Shown here piece by piece: positions 55,901-64,000 of a stretch of 64,000 bases of DNA; positions within the stretch are counted from its first letter, which is position 1; every line of letters begins with the position of its first letter. The stretch comes from Theristus sp. LFF4_11 (taxonomy: Eukaryota; Nematoda; Chromadorea; Monhysterida; Xyalidae). The stretch spans positions 62,001-126,000 of the forward strand of contig JASANC010003487.1 of the NCBI GenBank assembly GCA_030248135.1. The letters are read 5' to 3'. Position numbers and translations under genes: made by a program. The notes below the pieces were generated by a model. The model made no database searches and was not told where the DNA came from. It worked only from the letters and a program-made list of their open reading frames with translations.

Positions 55901-58900
55901 ATTGAGTGTGTTCTTTTAGAAACATTGTTTTTGTTTCTCAGAGTTTTCTTAATTTTTGGTAGTCGTGTAGTTTGAGTTGTAGCAGTCTGGTTGTTTTTTG
56001 CCGGAAAACGTGAAATGTTTTCTTGCAGACTTTTGTGTGAATTGTGACTAGCTGTGTGGTCTTACAACTGAAACGCGGTGAAGAGCTGGATGTACTAGTA
56101 GTTGTCCTTTTTAAAAAGCCAAAGACTGCTAATCATGTTTTAAGGGAAAATAAACTGTGTAACTTCCAAATCTGAAAAAAAAAAACGTTGAGCAAACATG
56201 TTAACTCCTGAACGTCTATTGTCTTTTATTCAGATTTCTCGTCTTTCATTCAAAACGTCGCGCGCTCAGTGCCTTTCGAAAGATTTATGACACGTTTCCT
56301 TGAACACACCGTGACATTGCAGGCAAACTTCAAGTGCACCGCGAGACGTGCATGGCCGAGGCGACGAATCTGCGCGCGATTTTGGGGGATTCGAAGATTT
56401 CGACGAAACTTGAGCTGGACGATGAACGGCGAGTGTTCGAGCGGGCGCTGGGGCGTCACGAGGGTCAGCTGAATGACGTTGGTCTCGTCGCGAAATGTTT
56501 TTGGTGGCTTGAATTTGTGGTTGCTTTGTTATCCAGCCGCTTCCGTGGCACTTGTGCTGTGGAAAGTTGCCCCGAAACGCTAAAAATAGTTACGGATTTT
56601 TGATCATTCGCGTCTTGGGTTTGCAAAAAACCGTTTTTTTGTTCTGAGAAATTACCCATGGCAACCATATTCCCGTTCGCAGTAGAACGCCGCCAGTATT
56701 ACATTGCTTTGTGCGATGTAACTGAATAATATTTTCGGTGGGCGGGCATCATTTTGTTTCCCATTTTTTTGCAGGTCGTAAAGCAAAGCAGCAGAGTGAA
56801 AGAGCAGCTCGATCAGTTGGCTGATGACTGTAATCAATATTCGACGCAGCTGGGCAGCGCCAAGGAGCGCGAACAGGTTTTTTTGTCATCATGAGTCTTC
56901 GTATCCTGTTGTACCTATGGTGTTTGAAACAGTTTTATGTCGGGGCTTCCTGCTCTTTTGAATGAATCAGCTTTTTCGGTAGTCGACTGTTTTGTTTTCT
57001 GGGGCTGTGCGTTCTAGGGTTGTTTTCAAATTGGTTTCATTTTCAGTTTTACTCGGAAATGAAACGTTTTTTTCCGCTTGGCCTGTTTTCACGATTTTTT
57101 GCTTGTTAGTCACGTGAAGAAAGACGGCTCGAGTTTTTTTCTTTTTTTGTCGAAATTCGATTCGTTTGCCAGTTTTCATTTTAGGCTCAAATGACACGAA
57201 TCACCGATCGAACCAACGCACTCCGGGAGTTGGTGACCGAATTGGGGATCGTTGGTTGGTGCTTTTTACCGATGAGCTCATTTGTTTGTGCCAAACGCTG
57301 TAATGAACATATAAATTGCTGAAAACATGCCAAAACCATGGGAGAAATGTCTAGCACGTGGGCGAAGCCAATGGTTAAAGTAGCCAAAAGTGTTTTAATT
57401 GTACAGGCGAATCGGGAAAGCAAAGCAACGTTTTTTGTTGCTTCACTTTTGTGTTGCGGAACTTTTCTTCAAGTTGTTGGCTTGTGTAGTAGAATTTTTG
57501 CGTTTTTTCAGTATTCTCCCAGTGAAGTTTTCACGCGAAAATAAGTCCTCATTAACATATGGCTGGTGATCACGTGACGCATGCATTCTGTGCAGGTGTT
57601 GCTGTGGCGAGGCGGAGTTTTGCTTACCAACCGATCACCAACCAATCAGCTAGTTCGATGTGTTATTATAGCTTATAGAGTTGGGCTGTAGACTGAATTT
57701 TCTTTCAGAGAATCTCGCCGCCATTTCAACATCAATGAAAACGAAAACGGTTGAGCAAGTGACCGAGGCGATACACCGAAAACTGCAGGCGCTCAACAAC
57801 GAGATGGAAGCCATGAAGGTGCGGCAACGTTGGTAGTGGAGACAACGAACTGCTATCACACTCGTGGCCTGGCCGGCAGCGCGTTCATGAAGCAGTATTT
57901 AGTGACGCGTAGCTATGTTGTAACACAGCTACGCGTCACTAAATAATACTTCATGAATGCGACTTCAGACTGCGATTACCACCGTTTCAAACGGAACTCG
58001 GTCCTTTTGCAGAACAACGAACGGTCTTTCCATAATTCTGACAATTCTTCCGGTCCATTCTGTTTGTTGGTTGATGTTGATTGACGAAAAAAGTTCCTTT
58101 GCAACTTGCACCATATTCATTTCCCATTGAAAAGTCGATGTAAATGCACAAAACAAAGTTTTTGCAATAAAGTGTCGGTGCTAACAATCATTTTTTTGTC
58201 AGACCCAACACCGACAATCCGAGAGCGACCTCCACGAGCAGCTGGCGAACTCGCAGAGTGACTGTGCGATTGCGAGCGAGAGAAAGCGAGCAAAAACGAC
58301 GTTGGCTGCGGACACCGCTGCTGAGCTCGGTGAATGTCGCGAGAAGCTCGCGCAAATCGGACTGGATGAGCAACGGTGGGGTGGAATTTTTGTTTTTTTT
58401 TGCTTGAAACGCTGATTGGTTGATGGATTTAAATTGATGGAACTGGGTACGGTTTATTTCTATGCCATGTGCAATTATCTGATAGGTTGGTGAATCACGA
58501 CGATTATGCCTGCCTGATGCGTCTTGAATTTGTCACCATCTTTTTCCATCCTCGCAAAAAAATTCCAAAACTTCGCTCGCACTTGCATTCCAGTCTGCCG
58601 CGGTTGGACAGCGTTCTGAGATCGATTGAAACGAAACTGGAAACGGCTGAAATCGGTTTTGACGAGCGGGAATGGGGCAGACGCATTGAAGCAATTACTG
58701 ATGAAATCAACGCATTGGAGGAATCGGTGCAGTTACTGTTATTGTTGCAGCAGTTTCAGTTGTTGGATGAAAGATGTATAAAGTCATTTAAAGAGCGCAG
58801 GCGAAACCGAAGTTTGGTAAATGTTGCATTCATTGGCCGAACTCCAAACGTTCAGTCTTGAATAAAAGATTTTATAAATAATAAACCCCGTTTCGGAGTT

Positions 58901-61900
58901 GCTTCCATGTCTTTTTTGAAATGGATCAATCTTGATTTTCAGGAAAAAAACGTGTGTTTTCCACATGACATCCGTCCTTGCAAAACAGGGTTCATCCATT
59001 CCGGAAGACTTGAAAGCGGCTCTGGAACGGGATTCATTGTTTTTTCCAAGTGCCCACCACTCATTCCAAACACTTTTGTTCTTCTTAACCTCCAGATCAG
59101 CCAACTATCAAAGTCGGTGGCGTTTGTCAATGAGACCGAGCATGTTCGAAGGCAAATCGCAGTCGATCAAGAACGCTTGGATGGATGCTTGGCAGAACAC
59201 GGCGACAGTTTGGCGGACGTGATGGGCGGATGGCCGGACAACGAGTGCAGGTTGGTTGGTTGTGGTTTTTATGCAGCTGTTTGTTTTGTTTGTTTTTTTT
59301 TCAATGCGGTCAGCTGATTGGCTGATTCGGCTACGCTTTGAAAGCGCTATTTGATTAGTTGAGTGAAGAGAAGCAAATTTCCATGCATTGTCAAATGACG
59401 AAATTGTGGACATGTGTGGAAAAAACCGGGAAAATATATATGTTCGCAAAAAACCGGTATTATTTCCGCAACCGTTTTCGTATCGTTATCGCTAGCTTTT
59501 ATGGAGCGCTGATAACGCCCGTGGTTTCAAAGTACTACGTGATGCCCAAAGAGAATATTATTGGAAAATAATTGAAGCTCAAATGAAATTCCTATAACGA
59601 GCTCTGCCATTGTTGTAGTAAGACCGTGTCGAGACCGAATACGGTAGATACCGTAAACTCAGATTTTTTGCCTTTTTCGTCTCTGCAGCAACACTCTCGC
59701 ACGCTCTATTGACCGGCTTTCCGATGTTGTCCAATCAGTTCGCCGTGACTTGGAGTGCAGCAAATCCAGGATTTCGAAAAATTCGGCGAATTTAAGCAGC
59801 GCAGAACGCCAGATTGAATCGAAACAGGCGGAACTGAAAGAAATTGAAGCGAACCTGGATGAGGTTTGGTCGGTTTTGCTGGTGGTTTGTTGAGTTTGCG
59901 ATTTTTTCTCGGCCCACATGTGTTTTCAAAAAAAGACATCGAACGATGTTTGTATATTCCAACAAAATCGAACGGTCCAGTGATATTGGTGGCGCAGCCG
60001 ACCCAGCGCTGCGTGGCTGAGGCGCAGCCAGCCGCGGCTAAGTCTGAGCCTTGAGTTTGACGTTTCGTATGTTTTGGTGCACGTCCGTCACATTCGTTTC
60101 ATAAACTGTTGTTTTCTTGTTGAGATTCTCCACGGCGACGACCTCGACTCTCGACAGAGCGCACTCCAGAAAGTGCTCGAACTGAAACGAACGGAGCGCG
60201 GCTGCGTCGATGGGGGTCGCCAGTTGTATCGCAGGTTCATTGCCGACCTGACCGAGGACAACAGTTGCCCGCTGTGTCATCGTGCGTGGGCGGGGCGCAC
60301 GGCGAAAAGCGGACCGGAGAACTTGCGCACGGAGGTTCGTTTGGATGTGCGAGTTTGTGGGCGGTTATTGTGACGCGAGGGTATATGGATGTATAGATTC
60401 GATTTTCATTTGGATATTCATTCAGCCCGTTCCGACCGCGATTTCCTTTCTCTTTCTGCAGCTGGCAGCTCTCCTACTTATTTATTCGTCCTTTTTGCCC
60501 GAATTCCAAGTTTTCCGATTTTGGTTACAGTGCGGAGCGGGTCGCTCCGCTTCTGCGCATGACGTGGGCCAATCTGAAATTCAGAGACATTCATTCATGC
60601 AATCAGAGACGTTGTTCATTCATGCAATCAGAGACGTTGTTTATCCAGAGACATTGTTCTCATACAGTCTCCAGTTGACTATTTGTTCATTTTCTTTCCG
60701 CCAGATCGAACAAAAGCTCGCGAGCGCACCGAGTTCTCTAGCAATGTTGGACCGCGAAATCGGCGACGCCCAGGATCGACTGACGCAGTTGCTTCAGCTA
60801 AAGCCAGAGATTGAGCGCTCGGTGAGCTTGCGAAATGAGTGTCACCAGTTGAGCGGGCAGTGCGATAGACTGCGAGCGGAGTGGACGGAGGAACGGAAGA
60901 GGGAGACGCAGGTGAGACGGGGCAGGGCAGGGGCGGGGTTGTGTTTTGAAGGGCCGGTGGTTCCGTGGCTTCATGCGGTCTCTTAAGGGGCATTCATGAA
61001 GCAGTGTTTAGTGACCGCGCAGCCATGTTTTAACACAGCTACACGTCACTAAATACTGCTTCGTGAATGCCGCTTTAGTATCTTTTTGCTGCTTCTGTCT
61101 GCCTACGTCCGGTATAAACGGACCATAACTGCTGTAATTTCATAACGATTTCCAATTACAGCTGTCGAAAACGTTGCTCGACAGCGAAAACCAGTTGAAA
61201 ACCGCCCAATCGTTGTCGGTCGCGGCAAACACGATCGACTGTGCAAAGGAGGCGATTGCGAAGAATACCAGCGCTCTGGACGAAATGAAACGGCGCAGTT
61301 TGAATTTGGCGCCAAATTTGAAGGATCTGAGCGCCGCTGAACTGAATCGGCGAATGGAGCGATCGCAGGTTTCCTGGAATTTATGCTTTTTTTGGTGTCA
61401 CCTAAAAAATCTCGCTTTGTGGATTCTGAAAAATCGCGCTTTTTTATTTCAAGAATTCTTCCGCGTTTCGCTTTTTGCTCTGTTCTCTCTCTTTTTTATT
61501 CGAGCAATTCCATTTTCCGTCCTCAGGCTGACGTGACGGCGAAACGAAACGAGTTGAATCGCGCGAAAACCGAGTTTGAACTGAAGAAAACGGAATTGAT
61601 GAAGCTGAAAACGCAGGTTGGTCGCAAAACCATGTATACCTGATTGGATTCTATTCGATAGTTTCCTTATGTGCAACTTGCGCCAGTGCATTGGCGTACC
61701 TTGACACAGTTGATCAGCTTTTGTCGGATTTTGGGTGTGACACCTGTTTGGTTTTTATTCGTCAGTTTACTGTTTTGTTTTGCTGTTTGCTGTTCTGCTC
61801 CTGTTGGTATTCCTCTGACGGTTCCGAAAACACGAAGGTAATGAAACTCCGATGTGTATGGAACATTTAGAAGGGGGGGGGGATATATCGATGGCTAAGC

Positions 61901-63868
61901 GTCCCACCAGTTCAAAGGAACAACGCCTACAGTCTATCTCGCTAATATATGCAACTAGCGGATTGGTGGTAAAAGCAATTCTCAGCGTTCATTGGTTAAT
62001 CATGAGCAGTTCTCAACGCTGATTGGTTGGTCATCACGTCATGTTGCATATATTATCCAGATGGACTACAAAGTGTCAAGCAAGGCGATGTAGCACGACC
62101 CTCGATGTCGTTTCATCACCAACGAACAGCCACACCCAGCCGTCTGCTGCTCCACAAAGGTGCACAAACGCATTCCGTGCCCAACGTTTCCAGCGTCTCG
62201 AAACGCGACAAGAGATGGCGAGCGCGCGCGAGGGTCGCCAGAACAGTGAACTGCTCGAGAAGAAAGCGGCAGAGTTGCAGCGGACGGAAATGCACGCGAC
62301 AGCGGACGCTCTGGACGCCGAACGACAGTGGCGCCTGGCCGAGCAGCGGTTGGTGTTGGAAAGTGGTTTTTTTTCTGGTTTGATTTTTGGAAACTTTGAA
62401 CTTTTTGAAAATAATGGTAAAATGAATTCTGATGGTCTTGTTTTGTTACAAAAAAACGGGAAACACCTTTTCCAGACGCACTTTTTCGCATGACTTTATT
62501 GATTTATCGCCAACAGTCTCATCCCACCAAACACACAGGCCGACATGCACAAGTATCTGTGCCAGTGTGTTTGGTTGTTGAGCACAGCACAACGTTGCAG
62601 TGTGCCCGAGTGCATGGTTGCCGGACCAGGGCTGTGCGCGCGCACAATTGGTACTGTGACTACACCCAGATACCGTAAATTCAGAAACAGCTCCATGAAG
62701 CGAACGAGGAAAAGTTTTTTTTCAAATTATTTTTTTTCAGATGCACTCAACTGAAGATACGCGTGCGCGAGCTGCACGACACCAATCAACGTGCACAACA
62801 GCAAGCGTCTGTGGTCTATAATGAGCGGATGCAACAGCAGCAGCGGTTGATTCAGTTGAACGTTGGTGGCGTTTCGTATTTGAGCACGCCTTGTTATACA
62901 CATGCCTGTGTGCCTGTGGTGAACCGAGGTGCGTACGGTACACCTCTCGGTGCTTTGCGGCAGCTGTGCACCACCGGCACGGTTCACCACAGCGTTGCAC
63001 CAGCAGGATATGGTTGTTGTTCTTTGTTGATTGGCATTGCGCACCAATTTCACGTCAGCCAGACTGCATGTGATTCAAGCTTTTTTTTGGAAAACCTGTG
63101 GAACGCCACTGGACACTGGTGCACATGTGCCCTGTTGTTATTTGAATGAACTGTGAACTATGTAACATTCAGTTTTTCAGACGGGTTTTTGATTAGGATT
63201 GCTAAGAAAAATACAGGAAAGAAGATCTTTTTTGCTAAGAATACCGGTTTTATTTTCCATGCCAATCAGGTTTCTGTTTGCTATTGCCCTTTTCCAGTCA
63301 CTAATCGCGCAAAACAGCGACGTCGAGGCGAATCGAAAAAAGATCGAAGCTGATATCGACCGGCTTGAACGCGAGCGCACCGCGACTGAAACGAAACACC
63401 GACAACTGAAAGAAGAAATGGAGAAACTGAGGTGTGGTGATTGGTGCTTTGCAGCTGAGAAGTGCTTTGCAACATGATTGTCAAAAGCATTTGCTGGGCA
63501 GGACATCGAGATGCACCCTCAAACGTTGCCAATCGTATGTGCCACCACACTGATTGGTTCTATCGGCGTGATACGGCCAATTAGCACGTTCATAAATTTG
63601 TAAAAATGAAGCAAGTGATATCCACCTATGATGCTGGTACTTCGTGCTAAGACCACCTACAGTATCCTTACCGTAACTAGTGCGTACATCAATTTTCCAG
63701 GGACGCAGTGAAACACCGCGAAGTTCGAAAACGCCAGTTGTTGGACAACGAGAAGCTGCTGGATTGCGAGCAGCGACTGCGACTGTTGAAGCGTGACATC
63801 GAACGGGTGCAAGCGGAGATGGGCGATGTGAACGTGGAACAGTTGGATGGGCGGCGGTGTAAATTGAG
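49933..63868 (+). CDS. rad-50: RAD50 double-strand-break repair ATPase (3' partial, 24 exons)
   Basis: RAD50 is the ABC/SMC-like ATPase of the MRE11-RAD50 complex, which tethers and processes DNA ends in the nucleus. Exons: 49933-50061, 50923-51003, 51817-51921, 52328-52429, 52536-52609, 52871-52976, 53585-53653, 55755-55905, 56323-56477, 56775-56876, 57185-57254, 57709-57818, 58203-58375, 58594-58726, 59096-59250, 59689-59863, 60125-60334, 60705-60911, 61162-61368, 61527-61616, 62194-62348, 62741-62861, 63298-63431 and 63701-63868. Diagnostic parts: Walker A GKNGCGKT, then [22 protein letters not shown], the Q-loop VIFCHQE, a long coiled coil, and the zinc hook CPLC (60,266-60,277) near residue 678, close to where I recall it in human RAD50. 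The returning coil is present; signature motif, Walker B and D-loop lie outside the window. The exon 14 end and the exon 22/23 junction are the least certain. Confidence 0.92.
50106..50859. mobile_element. Non-autonomous hAT element with 8-bp target duplication
   Basis: Ends TAGGGTTGTTAAA... / ...TTTAACAACCCTA are inverted repeats. The 8-bp sequence ATTCGGTC flanks both sides (50,098-50,105 and 50,860-50,867), the hAT hallmark. It is 754 bp with A/T-run hairpins and no transposase, in rad-50 intron 1, 37 bp after the donor. Confidence 0.9.
51372..51546 (-). mobile_element. SINE family A, copy 5
   Basis: Shares GGCGATGTTTTTAGCCCAG, the body and a CGCCGGGGCTCGATCCCCCG box B-like region. The box A end is damaged. 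rad-50 intron 2. Confidence 0.7.
52060..52225. repeat. Dispersed repeat, copy 1 (rad-50 intron)
   Basis: TTTTTTGAAATGGATCAA ... CCTTGCAAATCAGG ... ATCCATTCCAGAAGACCTGA is shared with 58,900-59,030 in another rad-50 intron. A shorter relative lies near 37,180-37,260. Confidence 0.5.
53071..53230. mobile_element. Foldback MITE family 4, copy 2
   Basis: CAGTCTAACTCCATAACATA on the left pairs with CAGAGTTAGACTGTA on the right, and GCTGATTGGTTG with CAACCAATCAGC inside. It is 160 bp. Confidence 0.7.
53295..53452. mobile_element. MITE family 6, copy 1
   Basis: The left end CAGTCTATCTCGCTAATATA pairs imperfectly with the right end ...TATATTATCCAGATGGACTG. Inside are four CGCTGATTGGTTGGT-type units. 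A second copy is at 61,930-62,066. Confidence 0.7.
53735..53887. mobile_element. Foldback element family 5, copy 2
   Basis: CCCATTCATGCACTCG on the left and CTCCATGAATGGCGCTTCAG on the right, with an internal GAATGTGTAGCGACGTG block like the one at 43,475. A further decayed relative occupies about 53,910-54,090. Confidence 0.5.
54111..55627 (-). mobile_element. hAT transposon, internally deleted, with 8-bp target duplication
   Basis: Ends TAGGGATGGATCCGG / CCGGCTCCATCCCTA are inverted, with CCGGATCCGG-rich subterminal repeats. The 8-bp TCCGTGGC flanks both sides exactly (54,103-54,110 and 55,628-55,635). It is 1,517 bp in a rad-50 intron and encodes part of a hAT transposase on the minus strand. 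The identical duplication suggests a fairly recent insertion. Confidence 0.93.
54363..55199 (-). pseudogene. hAT transposase, C-terminal fragment
   Basis: A 278-codon open frame. It contains TYVDPRFKN, an acidic linker, and the hAT dimerisation domain ([20 protein letters not shown]...[14 protein letters not shown]...[14 protein letters not shown]), the most conserved part of the family. The N-terminal BED zinc finger and most of the catalytic core are absent, and a run of Pro codons from a poly-G tract sits near its start. It is therefore unlikely to be active by itself. Confidence 0.85.
55640..55712 (-). mobile_element. SINE family A, degraded head
   Basis: Only GTAATGCGCTGCCAGGCCAC (the tRNA-like end on the opposite strand) is recognisable, next to the hAT element. 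Confidence 0.4.
56095..56280. mobile_element. MITE family 1 fragment
   Basis: Shares AGTTGTCCTTTTTAAAAAGCC, CTTTCATTCAAAACGTCGCG and CGCTCAGTGCC with the copies at 2,007 and 35,842. The terminal repeats are missing. Confidence 0.5.
57553..57690. mobile_element. Foldback MITE family 4, copy 3 (left-truncated)
   Basis: Contains GGTGATCACGTGACGCATGC, GAGGCGGAGTTTTGC and ACCAATCAGCTAGTTCGATG in the same order as the 38,017 copy; the right end AGAGTTGGGCTGTA is kept. Confidence 0.6.
57881..57960. mobile_element. Foldback MITE family 2, copy 2
   Basis: The best hairpin of the family: GTTCATGAAGCAGTATTTAG and TGACGCGTAGC pair with GCTACGCGTCACTAAATA and the right end TTCATGAATGC. Confidence 0.8.
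58900..59030. repeat. Dispersed repeat, copy 2 (rad-50 intron)
   Basis: GTCTTTTTTGAAATGGATCA and ATCCATTCCGGAAGACTTGA match the 52,060 copy in the same order and spacing. Confidence 0.5.
60990..61070. mobile_element. Foldback MITE family 2, copy 3
   Basis: GCATTCATGAAGCAGTGTTT on the left pairs with AAATACTGCTTCGTGAATGC on the right, with TTAAG-like outer bases. Confidence 0.75.
61930..62066. mobile_element. MITE family 6, copy 2
   Basis: CAGTCTATCTCGCTAATATA and TATATTATCCAGATGGACT are the same as the 53,295 copy; the interior has fewer GATTGGTTGGT units. TA flanks the left end. Confidence 0.7.
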
Positions 63869-64000
63869 GTCGGTGGGGGGGGGATGATGATGATGCAGGT
63901 TTGTGTGCTGGTTGCTGATTGGCTCAGACTGAGTTCGGGAGTTTTATCGAACGTGAATCAATACTGTTTGGTTGTGGTGGCTTTTGAATTGCTTGATCAG

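Noticed and set aside
58727..58816. Extension of rad-50 exon 14 to the GTAAAT donor at 58,817.
   Set aside because: Phase would allow it, but the added residues are a Leu run from intron-like TTATTGTTGCAG sequence. The shorter end at 58,726 was preferred, with some doubt.

Overview
This is intron-rich animal DNA, and the gene content points to a nematode. Exons are short and GC-rich, and introns are AT-rich, usually ending TTTTCAG or TTTCCAG. The largest gene matches LET-805/myotactin, a very large fibronectin-III (FN3) transmembrane protein that I know only from nematodes. The species cannot be named from the sequence. No bacterial genes, rRNA, CRISPR array or convincing functional tRNA gene was seen.

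Region 1 (1-43,979, + strand): one gene fills two thirds of the window and is cut at its 5' end. I joined 64 exons by splice signals and phase into one open frame of about 4,150 codons. It encodes about 32 FN3 domains, a membrane-proximal Cys/Trp-rich domain, one transmembrane helix and a cytoplasmic tail of about 720 residues. A 10.5-kb intron (4,641-15,112) holds a signal-peptide-encoding exon with its own ATG and two symmetric phase-1 coding-like blocks. Together they suggest an internal promoter or cassette exons.

Region 2 (43,980-49,932): a repeat-rich interval between genes. It holds two exons of an unrecognised minus-strand gene (46,110-46,812), tRNA-derived SINEs, duplicated blocks, and a striking poly-G/poly-C palindrome at about 48.1-49.0 kb.

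Region 3 (49,933-63,868, + strand): the RAD50 orthologue (DNA double-strand-break repair ABC ATPase), 24 exons, cut at the 3' end. Walker A, Q-loop and the CPLC zinc hook are visible; the C-terminal ATPase half lies beyond the window. Its introns carry two hAT elements with intact 8-bp target duplications and several small foldback elements.

The repeats form recurring families: a mariner-like element, TA-flanked MITEs, GCATTCATGAA foldbacks, two tRNA-derived SINE families and two hAT elements. Several lie within tens of bases of splice sites. The two main genes are functionally unrelated (epidermis-muscle attachment versus DNA repair), and nothing suggests an operon. All splice models were made by eye and lack transcript support.
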